Assembly (NCBI GenBank): GCA_025531455.1
Contig: JAMYHL010000068.1
Coordinates: 159,550-223,549, forward strand
DNA length: 64,000 nt
Direction of reading: 5' to 3'
Source of the DNA: Apiotrichum sp. Y4204
Lineage: Eukaryota > Basidiomycota > Tremellomycetes > Trichosporonales > Trichosporonaceae
The position numbers and the translations under genes were made by a program. The notes below the pieces were generated by a model. The model saw only the letters and a program-made list of their open reading frames with translations, was not told where the DNA came from and did not search any database. This document shows positions 46,901-57,572 of this stretch, one piece after another (position 1 is the stretch's first letter; the number at the start of each line of letters is the position of its first letter).

Positions 46901-47709
46901 CGAGCTGGAGCTTACTGTACCGCTTCTGGTACAGATCGACAAGCTGGTGATGCTTATCGAGAGTCCCGTGTTCACAAGTGAGTTGTGTGTGACGTGTTGT
47001 TCTCTAACTCACACCAGACCTCCGTCTGCAGCTCCTCGAGCCGGACAAGTACCCGTACCTCCCGAAATGCCTGTACGGCCTGCTCATGATCCTCCCCCAG
47101 AGCAGTGCTTTTGTGTCGCTGCGTGCCCGCCTCGCGGTCGTCAACTCGTCGGGCTACGCACCACCGCCTTCGCGGCCGAATTACGCCGCCCCGACCGGGC
47201 GCAAGAGTGGCAAGGAGGAGATCAAGTGGCAGGAGCTTCTTTCCCGTGAGTGCCAAGGGATGGATGCTTTCTGTGTTCTAATTCTGACCCCAGACTTCCG
47301 GTCGGTGCAGACCCGCCACGAGCGAGCCCGGCGGCAACTCCAAGCTGTGGACCAGACCGCGTCGAGCATGCACTTTTCTTCTCCGTCGCAGACCTCCGGC
47401 TCGATGGGGACGGGCAAGCCGCATCTCCCGGGGCTCCCGGGTCTGCCGCGGCGGAAACCCGGCTCGGGCACAGGTTCAGGCGACAAGCGCATCGACGGGC
47501 TGGGATCCGCCATGGCGAGCGGGCGCGTGTCGAGCGGCCTCTCGCCACTGAACCCGCGCCGAGTGGGCTCGGGCGCCGCAGCCGCGCTCGTCGCCGCCGG
47601 CGGCGCCGTGGCGAGCATGCAGGGCGCGCTGTCCGTGCGCCCCATGTCCCCCCCGCCTGCGCCCGGCAACCGGAAGCGCTTCCCCGTCGCTGGCCCTGGG
47701 CGGAAATGA
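43934..47709 (+). CDS. VAC14: VAC14-like scaffold of the Fab1/PIKfyve complex (1016 aa, sixteen exons)
   Basis: Exons are 43934-43937, 44029-44046, 44109-44124, 44172-44210, 44249-44346, 44411-44555, 44594-44657, 44709-45115, 45152-45480, 45519-45642, 45676-46255, 46291-46569, 46612-46835, 46898-46977, 47018-47245 and 47294-47709. The N-terminus reads MDPSILRGLNDKIYERRKAA, typical of Vac14. It is followed by HEAT-like repeats ([54 protein letters not shown]). The conserved C-terminal half includes [26 protein letters not shown] and [21 protein letters not shown]. Vac14 assembles Fab1 kinase and Fig4 phosphatase on vacuole/late endosome membranes to control PI(3,5)P2. The 42-nt intron at 46570-46611 is a multiple of three and could be read through. 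A Ser/Gly/Pro-rich tail extends it beyond the yeast protein. Confidence 0.93.
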
Positions 47710-49871
47710 ATAGATCAGAATCAGGAAAACGTAATGACCAGAGGCGGTGTTCCTTTGTTCCCCTAGAAGCACATAGTATGATTTACGACATGTGATTACT
47801 GCATGACTTGAATGTAGCTGTGATAAGGTGCAGCGGCTCCACATGTGGTGACGAGAAAGCTTGTTCCGAGGAAAACGTTCCCACCAGCAACCAGCCACTG
47901 ACGCCGCTTCGGCCGTCGGCCATCGGAGGTGGTGTGCGCGATATGGAGATATGGGAATTTACGCCGGCCGAAATGGATCCGGAGGCCAATACCGCCGACG
48001 CCGCCCGTCGTCCTAACGGCCAGAAGCGCGAAAGCATGGGATTTGCTCATTCTCAACAAGAAATAATAAATCTCATCAGAAATCTCATCTACTGGAGATG
48101 AAGGTACATGACCAGCCACCCTCAACTTGAGCGAGTGGAATCGGGGGGTGGCTGGTCGCCCAAAGGGGCACAGCATGCACGGCATAGAGGAGAGTTCCGC
48201 CGGTTCGCTGCTTGTATCAGCGCATCGGCGACTTCCACTGGCCACTCCAGATCCCCTCCGGATCTCCTCCGGACTCCGGATCCTCTCCGGATCGAGCGCT
48301 GTCGTCACGCAAGACACAAGACACAAGACACAAGGCGATGGCGCCGCGCCAGCATAGCAAAACGCACCCCGAATGTTTGATGCCCGTGCGCGTCCCAGTG
48401 CTGCGGTACATGGAATCCGCGAGCGCTGTATGGCTGTAACTGGAACTACATGCATGCAGCTGTGTATGCCCAGCTCTGTGCGCTGTGTAGTAGAGCGCGC
48501 TGTGCACACCGCCGCAGGGGAACCGCCGCAGGGGAAGCAAGCATATAGTACACCGTGCCGACCATGCCGGGCGATACCACCCGACTGATCGTCTGCTCCT
48601 CTGATCCTCTGGTCCTCTGGTCCTCTGGCCCTAGGCGCGATCGCACAAGGCCAGCAGCGCCTGGCAGACCCGGCACAGCACGGGATCTGGATCTGGATTT
48701 AAGCTGTATTCCTGGGGGAGAGACTGATTCCAGAGGGCAGAGCCGGGAGCTGGTGGCCTGGTGGGTTTGATCGGCCGAGGTGCGCGAAACGTAGCGGTGC
48801 GACACATGCGACACTGGCCACTGGCCACTAGTACTTGCCGCTGGCGATGCAGCTGAGCCGGATCTCTAGAGCCAGCTGCTGTTATTGGCCGGTGTGGCTT
48901 CACTGTGTGTGTTATCACGGCACGTACGGCACCCCCATTCGCGCGTGTCGGCCGGTGTCGTTGCGGGCTTGCACGCTGTCGGCATCTTCCTGAGCGGCAT
49001 GAGGGTGCGAGTTTGCGGAATCGCGGCCCGCCCCTGCAGCCTGAGGGCTTCCCCTTGCCTCGACTCCCGGGAACATGGACACCCTCGTTCGCTTTGGTGC
49101 TTTGGCGCTTTGGCTCGTCGGCAGTGTAAAATACAAGGCACAAGCACACACTGGAGGAGCACAGAAATTCAGCAAGCTGGGTTTAGTGGGTTCCAAGAAT
49201 GTTTCACCGGCCAAAGCTGAGACACCTCGAAGAGGGGTTTGGAGGTTTGTCACTCGCCGACAAGCGCGACAGCCGAGGCAAAGGGATTAAGGATTAGAGT
49301 TTACGTTATGTGGTGCAGAGAGGCACAAGGGCCGGAGGGCACGAAGAGGTCCCATCCCTCACCAGAGCAACATCTTGCACAACTCTTGTTCGAGAAGGGC
49401 CGGTGGGGGATCTGGACATGACGTTAGCATTGGACGCTTTGCTGCTTTCGGCCCAGAGATCAGAGCTGTGTGGCTGGTACTTTTACTGTGTGTGTGCAAT
49501 CACAGCCTGCCCAGTCTGAGCGTGTGGCACAGCGCCCGAGATCCCCAGTCTCATCCAGTCTCACATATCCGTCATCATGCACCGCACCCAATGTACCGCA
49601 GTTGCACCGTGCGCAGAGGGCACAGAGCGTCACAGAATGAGAAGCTGAGGAAGGTCATGTCTGCTCCACAGAGGAAAAAAAGAAATTGCCGCAGAATATA
49701 TATATCGCACAGTGTCTGCACTCTCAACATCCCCTTCCACATCCATCCACCAAGCTCACATCTCCCTCCCCCGCTCCCATCTCCTTCATCAGTCACGTAT
49801 CGTCGCCTGTCGCCCTCGGCACATCTCTACATATCTCTGCATCTACCAGTCACCCAACAGTCACATCCACA
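47710..49871. other. Intergenic region upstream of SOD1
   Basis: No gene is supported in these 2.2 kb. It holds clustered GGATCCTC/CTCCGGAT words at 48245-48295, (CTCTGATC/CTGGTC)n at 48596-48630, a CCACTGGCC motif at 48811-48830 and the SOD1 TATA region. Confidence 0.55.
49695..49706 (+). promoter_or_regulatory. TATA element of SOD1
   Basis: AATATATATATC lies 166-177 nt before the SOD1 start. A pyrimidine-rich leader follows it. Inferred by position. Confidence 0.5.
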
Positions 49872-51141
49872 ATGGTCGCCGTTGACGCCACCAAGGTCGC
49901 CTGTGCTGCCACCTATGTGAGTAAAAGTGCCGCTGGTGCTGCGTTCTTGGCATGTTGCGCCATTTCCCTCCCGATCACCACGATCACCACGCCAGCGCGC
50001 CAGCATTCCTCGTCGCCCCTATCTCCCTATCTCCCGAATACTAACCCCTCAACAGGCCGCCGTCGCCGTTCTCCGCGGCAACATCACCGGCACCGTCACC
50101 TTCCTCGAGGACTCGGTCAAGGGCATGGTCACCATCCGCGGCGAGGTGAGTATCAGACGGCTGTCATCCATTCTTTCCATCATCACATGCGCACTGTCTG
50201 CTGGAGCTGCTGGCTTGTTCGGCTCGGATTCGGAGCCCGGATGCGATTTCAGTAGCGCATGGGCCCTTCTCGCGGCTCCTATTCGGCTCTTCCCCCATGC
50301 CGGCCATGCCCCACTCCCCATTCCCCTTGCGCGTTGCGCGGAGCACCGTCCCGTCGAGCATAGAATTATGCTCTACACTATGAGTGTACCCCTCACCCGG
50401 CCCCCGGTTCTAGACGCGCAACAACCAGGGTGTAACAGTGCCTGGCTGCGCTCACTGGTTTCTGGAACATCCGCCTGGTGCATCCCAGCTGGTTACCCGT
50501 GTACGGCATCACGGCATCTTTGTGGACGTGAACACCTGAGAACACATGCCCGTGGCTAAAACTGGGATCCGGGATCCATCCATCCATCCATCCATCGATC
50601 TCAGGGATGTGGGGATCCCCGTTACGGCGATGCCGCCGGGCCGGCCCAGGTCCCGCGTCGCACAACGTGCGTAACGCAGTGCGATACATTGTGCCTCTGT
50701 ACCCCATCCACCAAAGTCAAAACACTCTGCACAGCGACTAACTTCCAGATCTCCGGCCTCAAGCCGAACGAGAAGCACGGCTTCCACGTCCACGAGTTTG
50801 GAGACGTTACCGCTGCCGACTGCACCAGCGCCGGCCCGCACTTTAACCCGTTCAACATGACGCACGGCGCGCCCGAGGACAAGGTCCGCCATGTCGGCGA
50901 CCTCGGCAACATTCTCGCCGACGACAAGGGCGTCGCCAAGCTCAACATCACCGACTCGGTCGTCGCGCTCCACGGGCGCCGGGGCGTCGTCGGCCGCGCG
51001 ATCGTCGTCCACGTCGGCGAGGACGACTACGGCAGGGGCGGACAGAACGACTCCAAGACCACCGGCCACGCTGGTGCCCGCGCAGGATGCGGCGTCATCG
51101 GCTTTGCCAACGTCACCAAGGCGCTTGCTGACCTCGACTAG
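49872..51141 (+). CDS. SOD1: Cu/Zn superoxide dismutase (175 aa, three exons)
   Basis: Exons are 49872-49916, 50056-50145 and 50749-51141. The enzyme dismutates superoxide to O2 and H2O2. Metal ligands are visible: His58 and His60 in GFHVHEFGD, bridging His76 in GPHFNPF, His84, His93 and Asp96 for zinc, and His133 in VVHVGEDD for copper. Cys70 and Cys159 make the conserved disulfide, and Arg156 in GARAGCG guides the substrate. Typical cytosolic enzymes begin at the AVAVLRG strand. Here exon 1 adds 15 residues ([15 protein letters not shown]) that do not look like a mitochondrial presequence. Intron 2 is 603 nt, far above the 35-60 nt usual in this window, and contains CATC tetranucleotide repeats. 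The join ...TIRGE|ISGLKP matches the family without a gap. Confidence 0.95.
50577..50600 (+). repeat. (ATCC)n microsatellite in SOD1 intron 2
   Basis: Five to six tandem ATCC units in the long second intron. Confidence 0.8.
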
Positions 51142-52328
51142 ACATTTCCCCGAAGACTATATACATCTCGCCCTTCCCGTTTCACCATTATTTTTCTCTC
51201 TCTCTCTGTCGCTCTGCCCTAGTTCTTAATGTAGATATACCTAGACCCGGTCGCCCGGGCGGCGGCCCACGCCATGCCATGACTAGTACGATGTAACTGT
51301 GTGATGCTGCGAAATCGGTGTAGAGGCTGGGAGTGGTGCTGTGTGTGCCGAGATGCCGGGGTGCGGGGGTGCCGCCAATATGCTGCGCATGCATATGCTG
51401 AGATGTGGATATGTGGGGAGCTTGGCAGGGGAGTCTGCTGCATGTGCGAATCAAGGGGAGCGATTGGCACTGTGCTCATTCAACACTCAGACTCGACAAC
51501 AATCTGGAACGAAACGGACCAAAAGTCTGTAAGCACAAACGCGTTCGTCAGAACAGAGCATGACAGCAGCATTCCCATGCACGGTACGGGCGAAACATAG
51601 TGCCCGGCATCACGTCCACACGGTCCACCTCTCTCTCCCACATAAGTCACACCACGCCTTTGCTACGTCCGCATTACTGCTCGGCCGAAACCATCCTCTC
51701 TCCGGGTTCTGTTTTGGACGTGCAGCGATACCAACGATGCAGACGCACTCGGCGCCCAAGTGCCCTGGTGTCACCGAACGTGAGCGATCCGGCGCGAACC
51801 ACAGGAAGTGCTGGACGGCACAAACGCGTGACGTCAGACGGCAACTGGGACCGGCGTGCCAGAGATCAGAGAGCAGAGAACCACAGGTGACTGACGACTG
51901 GCTACTGGCTCTACTGAGCCACTGGGCCACCGGGCGACTGGGAGACGCGTATACTCCTCACGTTTGGACGCTCTTCTCCTTGTCCTTTGACGGCTCTCCC
52001 TGGCATGGTCGATAAATGTATGCCGGCGCTCGGGTTCTGGCTGTTATCACCTCTGCGCCGGACAAAGTGCCCCGGATGCAAGGTCTGAAATCAGGGAAAC
52101 ACTGGAGGTTATTCGAAACAAGCGGCGCGGAACGCGGAGAGCGCAGAGAAGAGCCGCAACTGCGGGATGATGCCAACTGGGATCGCGGAAGTCGCTGTTT
52201 TCCGGCGGAGCTGGTGGAATGAGCACTGTGGAAGCAGTGCGCGGGGCACTACAGGGGTCTGCTCGAATGGATAAAAGAGCTGCAATACCCATAAACCTCC
52301 TCTCTCCGTTCTTTACACCCACCCAACC
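51142..52328. other. Intergenic between SOD1 and the DUF4246 gene
   Basis: No gene is seen. It begins with SOD1 3' sequence including a TC run near 51195-51210. It ends with a TATA-like ATAAAAG at 52271-52277, 52 nt before the next start codon. Confidence 0.5.
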
Positions 52329-54194
52329 ATGACTCGCTGGCTGTTTCCCTTTGGTGCCACCGAGTGGGTCGCCAACACGCTTTCGATGCGCGAGCGGGCA
52401 ATGTTGACCGTCATCGACATGCTCTCGGACAAGGAAGGATGGACGCGCAAGATCAAGGACGCGGCGATCGTCGCGAAATGGAAGGCTGAGCTGGACGCCG
52501 TCGTTGAGCGGGGTGACGAGCCGTTCAATACCGGATTCAGCGAGCAGATGTGGGAGCAGGTCTTGTTCGAGCTCGGCGCCAAGGCGGCGGTATTCGACAA
52601 AACGGGCATCATGGCGGTATACGACGGCGCTGCGGCCGTGTTCAAAGCCGATAACCGTATTTCGGCGCAGCTCCTGGAGGATCTCCGCGCCGCGGCGGCG
52701 GCGTTCGAGGACGTGCCCGACTCGCAAAAGGACTGGCATCCAGGAAGCGACGGCAAGGTCCTCGATCTCGTTCACCCGTCTCTGTTCCCGATTGTGAATA
52801 ACAAGACCCTTGCTCTGGAGAACGATAGACCACTCACGCTCGACACCTGCCTGGCTGCCATTGGCTCGGGCAAGCCGGTGGATCTGCACGAGTGGGAGCC
52901 CCAAATAGAGGAATACCAATGGGCCGGGATGTCCCACTGGTCAGACCGTTTCTGCTGGCTCGCGTCTCCTGTGAGATTGTCTCCGAAGGGCGAAGCGATG
53001 TTTACGTCCTACATCAACAATGCGCATCCAGTCAAGCACGCGGCGCTGTATCCCGTTATTGAGGGGATTCTGTCTGCCGCCCTCCCGATGGTGGACGCCG
53101 CATACCGCCGCTGCATGGCATGGAATCCGGACAAGCCGTGGGACGTCTCGCGCATGGCGATTCTGGAAGAGCCGCGGACATGCACCGTGCCGGAACGGTG
53201 CGAACACGGCTGTTATCGGAGCAATTGTCTGGTGGACGAAGATAACTACGCCGCGGGCCTCGCCGAGTGGGCGTCAGAGTATTCTGACGAGGACGACTGG
53301 TTTGACGCAACCCACCCTATTGGGCCGCCGCTCGAACCAGAGACACCGTACGCGTTGCGAGGACACTGCGAATATCGCACCACTGGGCCTTGGCTAGCAG
53401 ACCAGCGCGAGGGCCTAGACAACAGTGACACGGCGACAGCACACGGTGGCAACGACGGTGCAGCCGCCGGGAAATCCACCCCGTCGCCTGTGCCGGATAC
53501 TCCCCAGGACCTGCGCGTGATTGTCAAGCTGGCAAACATCCATCTTACACCCGACAACCCGACATACGACGGCGGCTCGTGGCACTTTGAGGGCATGGGG
53601 AACGAGGGAATCTGCGCAACCGTGCTGTACTACTACGACGTGGAGAACGTGACGGAGAGCCGGCTTTCCTTCCGGTCAGCAATGAACGCCGAGGGACTGG
53701 AACTCAGCTTTCCGGTCGTCGAGGCTGACCGGCAGAATCCCCGTGCGACTGAGAACGTCATTGTTGAGATGTACGGTTTCGACTATGGCCTCGAGGACTC
53801 GCTGTGCGAGCAGGACATTGGGAGCGTCGCGACCTCTGCGGGGCGCCTCCTCGTCTTCCCCAACGTGATGCAGCACCGTGTTTCGCCCTTTGAGCTAGTC
53901 GACAAGACGCGTCCCGGCCACCGCAAGATTGTAGCCCTGTTCATCGTCGACCCGGCCAGGAAGATCCTCACCACCGCCGAGGTGCCCCCGCAACAGAAGA
54001 GCTGGATTGACGGGCCCACCCTTCCCCTATCTCGCGAACTGTCCGACATTGTGTACGACAGCATCGAGTGTCCGTATGGTCTTCCCGAGGCGAAGGGACT
54101 GCGCGAGGAACTCATGCAAGAGCGGAGTGAGAGGCAGACGGACGAGGATAACTATGGGTTTACGGAACGCTCTTGGAACTTTTGCGAGCACTAG
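52329..54194 (+). CDS. DUF4246-family protein, predicted Fe(II)/2-oxoglutarate oxygenase-like, intronless (621 aa)
   Basis: A single uninterrupted frame with a TATA-like ATAAAAG 52 nt upstream. The C-terminal half has the DUF4246 signature. VKLANIHLTPDNPTYDGGSWHFEGMGNE is cited here only in its parts: NPTYDGGSWHFEG (His about 418, Glu about 420), LYYYDVENVTESRLSFR, and FPNVMQHRVSPFELVDKTRP (His about 515), followed by GHRKIVALFIVDP. A spaced His-x-Glu...His...Arg arrangement is what a double-stranded beta-helix Fe(II)/2OG enzyme would use. The substrate is unknown. The N-terminal half has a Trp/His-rich stretch (WAGMSHWSDRFCWLASP) and a Cys-rich motif (CTVPERCEHGCYRSNC). The family is common in filamentous fungi. 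No introns, unlike most neighbours, fits recent acquisition or retroposition; unproven. Confidence 0.85.
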   Translation: MTRWLFPFGATEWVANTLSMRERAMLTVIDMLSDKEGWTRKIKDAAIVAKWKAELDAVVERGDEPFNTGFSEQMWEQVLFELGAKAAVFDKTGIMAVYDGAAAVFKADNRISAQLLEDLRAAAAAFEDVPDSQKDWHPGSDGKVLDLVHPSLFPIVNNKTLALENDRPLTLDTCLAAIGSGKPVDLHEWEPQIEEYQWAGMSHWSDRFCWLASPVRLSPKGEAMFTSYINNAHPVKHAALYPVIEGILSAALPMVDAAYRRCMAWNPDKPWDVSRMAILEEPRTCTVPERCEHGCYRSNCLVDEDNYAAGLAEWASEYSDEDDWFDATHPIGPPLEPETPYALRGHCEYRTTGPWLADQREGLDNSDTATAHGGNDGAAAGKSTPSPVPDTPQDLRVIVKLANIHLTPDNPTYDGGSWHFEGMGNEGICATVLYYYDVENVTESRLSFRSAMNAEGLELSFPVVEADRQNPRATENVIVEMYGFDYGLEDSLCEQDIGSVATSAGRLLVFPNVMQHRVSPFELVDKTRPGHRKIVALFIVDPARKILTTAEVPPQQKSWIDGPTLPLSRELSDIVYDSIECPYGLPEAKGLREELMQERSERQTDEDNYGFTERSWNFCEH

Positions 54195-54622
54195 ACGAGC
54201 AGCATTGGCGAAGGGGATGGACTGTGGCACTTCGGCGTACATACTGTTCAGATGGGATATGCGAGGACTCGAGACAGACAGAAGCAACGACAGGAAGCGG
54301 CTCAAGCGCAGTCTGACGCAACCATTGCGGTTGCCGTCCTGCCCCCCAGCTGATGGGTTCATGTTCAACGGCAACCAAGAGAGATACTCGGCAGAGACTC
54401 CTCACAAAGCCTCGCATGCTTTTTCACCAATGCCTATGGAGGTCCAAGACAGCCTACAGCAGACGCGACGCACCCAAAACACGATTATTTCCAGTTTCGC
54501 CACAACAACCAGCCTTGCCACTCGGACATCCCACGCGACCCACCACTGGCGCCACTCGTCTTCAACATCCCACCATCCAGCACCATCCTCCAAAAACGAT
54601 GCTCGAACGCTCTCGCGCTCGC

Positions 54623-54713
54623 TGACCACTGACAGGCTCGAACTGCCGACCCCCGCATACCGACACGCGTCTGCGTATTAGTACGATGCTCTAACCAACT
54701 GAGCTAAGCGGCC
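54623..54713 (-). tRNA. tRNA-Ile (anticodon AAT/AAU) with a 17-nt intron
   Basis: The minus strand folds as a full cloverleaf. The acceptor is GGCCGCT/AGTGGTC (two G-U pairs) and the D arm is GCTC-AGTTGGTTA-GAGC. The anticodon stem is TCGTA/TGCGG and the T arm is GGCAG-TTCGAGC-CTGTC. Anticodon AAT is at 54679-54677. The intron at 54675-54659 lies between positions 37 and 38, the canonical nuclear tRNA intron site. A box and B box are intact. An oligo-T terminator lies about 25 nt downstream. Confidence 0.9.
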
Positions 54714-55249
54714 TTGAGATCCGGATTTTGCCGCCGGCTTCGGGCCGCGTCGGCGCCGGGATTGGCCTCGTCTTCGGTGGCCTGCCAGACGAGAAGAGGG
54801 CTCGTGGGGTTGAGAAGCGTGAGAAGATGGTGTTCCTTTTGGATAGGGGAGAGTGCAACCCTTGATAGGGTCGAGAAGAGTGGTCGGCCTATCGCACCCT
54901 GAGTTTTTACCCATTTTCTGATACTTTCCCCCGGAATCCTCACAGAATAGGTACATGGACTGAGAAAGTAATTCCTCAAAGCCAGGATGCAGAAGAACAT
55001 ACTTGCAGGCGCGTGTTCATGGCAATGTGCTGCCTGGGGATAGCCAAGTTCCCCAAGAGGGGATTAAACGTTTTGTGGGCTGCCCTGCCAATGTGGCGGC
55101 AGGGGAGCAGTCAAATGGCGACGATATCTGCCTTCAGAACTTATCCCCGCCAGCAACAGTACTCCCCACTAGATCAATTCCTCAGACCGGCGCGAGGTAT
55201 CTCGCACCGCCTGGCGACCCGAGTGACGGCCCAAAATTTCCGACATGGT

Positions 55250-55335
55250 GGCGATTTAGCTCAGTTGGTTAGAGCGCATGCTTAACACTTGAAGCGTTAC
55301 GCATGAGGTCGGCGGTTCGACCCCGCCAAACGTCA
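55250..55335 (+). tRNA. tRNA-Val (anticodon AAC) with a 12-nt intron
   Basis: Cloverleaf: acceptor GGCGATT/AAACGTC with one A-A mismatch, D arm GCTC-AGTTGGTTA-GAGC, anticodon stem CATGC/GCATG, T arm GGCGG-TTCGACC-CCGCC. Anticodon AAC is at 55284-55286. The intron at 55288-55299 lies between positions 37 and 38. A TTTTT terminator occurs about 25 nt downstream. Confidence 0.92.
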
Positions 55336-55703
55336 GCCGGAGCGCCTGCGCGTTTCAACCTTTTTAGGATGGTGTTGGGCGGCCCCCCGGGGACCGAAAA
55401 GAGTTGAGAGATAGCATGAGAGAGAGAGGGAGAGAGTCGTCGAGATGTTGATGGATGGGGATGTGGTGGTGCCACAAAGCGATCTGCGCTGGTGTGTGTG
55501 GCATGCATGTTTGAAACGGTGCCTGGGAATTCGTAGATCAATTAGCGCGACACTACTGTAAGAACTTGGCAGAAGACAGGCGGACACTGTGATGCCGACG
55601 GAAGCGGGCAGCGAGGTCACAAAAGCAAAAGTGCATCACAGGTGGTTGCTATTTCCTTTCCCGCAGTTACAGAACGTTAGGGCCGACTCCTATGCCCAGT
55701 CCC
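55336..55703. other. Intergenic between tRNA-Val and the Cys-rich gene
   Basis: Contains the tRNA terminator and a GA-rich run near 55415-55437. No gene is seen. Confidence 0.5.
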
Positions 55704-56015
55704 CTAGTCGCGGGGGTAGGTTTTCTCGATACACGCGAGCGCGATGCACTTGTATCCCGGGCGGCACGGGATGCACCCAGGCCGCCACTCCCACCCGGGA
55801 TACTCGTCGATGCAGTCGACGCGGCGGCACATTTGGCGGGACATGCACCGGCTGTGGTTGGGGCAGCAGCGCACGTCGCGGGGGCCGGGGCACGGGGGGC
55901 CGGGGAAGGGCGGGTGGTGCAGGCCATGGTCATGGGGGTCGGGCCTGTCCTCGGAAGTGAGGGAGGCGGCGGCGGCGAAGAGGCCGGAGAAGAGGGTGAT
56001 CAGGGGAAAGTGCAT
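55704..56015 (-). CDS. Small secreted cysteine-rich protein (103 aa)
   Basis: A single-exon gene. The first 18 or so residues (MHFPLITLFSGLFAAAAS) form a clear signal peptide. A short His/Pro/Asp linker follows (about 20-40). The 60-residue mature domain has ten cysteines at 42, 50, 51, 57, 63, 68, 81, 84, 90 and 95, including a CC pair and a CxxC. An even cysteine number and a CC pair suggest five disulfides and an extracellular, stable fold. I do not recognise the family. A TATATAA box lies 42-48 nt before the ATG, an arrangement typical of strongly regulated fungal genes. Small secreted proteins of this type act as wall-associated, antimicrobial or host-interaction factors, but nothing here shows which. 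Confidence 0.7.
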   Translation of the reverse strand: MHFPLITLFSGLFAAAASLTSEDRPDPHDHGLHHPPFPGPPCPGPRDVRCCPNHSRCMSRQMCRRVDCIDEYPGWEWRPGCIPCRPGYKCIALACIEKTYPRD

Positions 56016-56056
56016 TGTGCGATGGGGTTGAGGGAGGAGGGGATGGGATTATCTTA

Positions 56057-56063
56057 TTATATA
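56057..56063 (-). promoter_or_regulatory. TATA box of the secreted Cys-rich gene
   Basis: TATATAA on the minus strand, 42-48 nt before the start codon at 56015. Confidence 0.55.
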
Positions 56064-57572
56064 GCACCCAGATGTCAGGACAGCGTCCAGCGTCGACACG
56101 GCATCTGTAGCACATGACGGCGGGTACCTCTGTCGCATCCTTGGCGGTGATAAATCGACGTCAATACCTATCCCCGCGAGTCTAGTACCTCCCAAACGCG
56201 GCGGAGATATGGGACTGTGGGTGCTCGATCAGTGGCTCGTGGCCGGTAGCTCGGTAGCCGGTGGCCCGCGTGCCGATGATCCAGATCATCCAGATGGGAA
56301 TGTTTGGGCTGGCTGATTACACATTCCTGGGGGTTAATTTTAAGCATATATATTGTTCCCACTCCCCGCTGTTCAGCCAGACCAGCCGGCTGACTGCCTG
56401 CCTTTTGATAGTTGAAAGTGGAGCGTGTCCGCGCGGCCCGACGCCATCCGCGCGGTTCCGTCGTCGGATTTTGTGTTTCCATAGACAGGAAGGTCGGGCT
56501 CCGAGTGCGGTGTTTGACACGCTGTAGTGTGCTCATGTTGATTACTGGACAACCCACCGATACAGTACTCACTCAGGTCCGCACTGCAGTGCTCGCAGAC
56601 CGCGTCACACGTGCCATACCCCGGCCATGCAATCGCCGCTTCCCGTGATCACAGCAGGATGGGTCTCCGCGACTGGCATGGTGAGCGACAAGCTGGTCTG
56701 TGAGTAGGAGTGTGAGTTGTAACCCCGCGCCGCCGCATGACAGGTGAACCTTTTACCGGTCGTTCTGGACTTGTACTGTATCGCGTCTTGCGTCCGGCCC
56801 CACCTTGCGTTAGACCTCGAAGTTAAGGCAAGCGGTCCAGCTCGCGACAGTTGGTGGCGGGGACAGTTGGATTGTCTGAGACGTTTGATATCTCATATGC
56901 ACTGATTTGTAGCGACTTTGTATGAGACGCATGGCCATACTGCACGCATCGACTACACAAGTCTACGCCGAGACAGTAGCTCTTGCCGCCGCGCCTGGCC
57001 AGCAGATATACCGACCGGAGATGAAGTGAGGTGTCCATAACCAGTCTCTCGCCAGTGTGCCGATTTCCCCGGGATACACGGAACAGACGCTGCTCCGACT
57101 CTGGCGCGTCTCTCGACGAGATGAGCGAGCTCAGAGAAGGGTGAACATTGTGTATAGGCTCATCGCGTAGTTTCACGGGCTATCTGCGGGCAACGCGGCA
57201 AAGCTTTCTGCATGCACGCGGCCCTCACACCCCCTCCCGCTACCCCGTACCCCGGTACCCTCGGTGCCCACATGCTCAGGGAACGGTCACCAGGTAACCG
57301 GCAACCGGTCCGAATGCCGGCCCGGCCCGGCGGCCCGGCCGATGTCGTCAACAACAGGTGGAACACCGCAACCGCGCGATGTCGGAGCAAGGTCGGAGCA
57401 GGGTTGCGTGTCGAGTGAGGGGTGAGGAGTGGGGAGTGAGAAGTGAGTGACGAGGTGCTTTCATCCTTTTCTCTCCTTGCATCCATCTCTCTATCTCCCC
57501 ATCTCCCCATCTCCCCATCTCTCCATCTCTCTTCTCTCCATCCCCCCATCTCATACTTCACTTCACCACATC
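56064..57572. other. Intergenic region before the aldo-keto reductase
   Basis: No supported gene. A second TATA-like CATATATATTG near 56345-56356 has no obvious gene downstream. The right end (57465-57560) is a CT-rich leader with tandem ATCTCCCC units preceding the reductase start. Confidence 0.5.
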
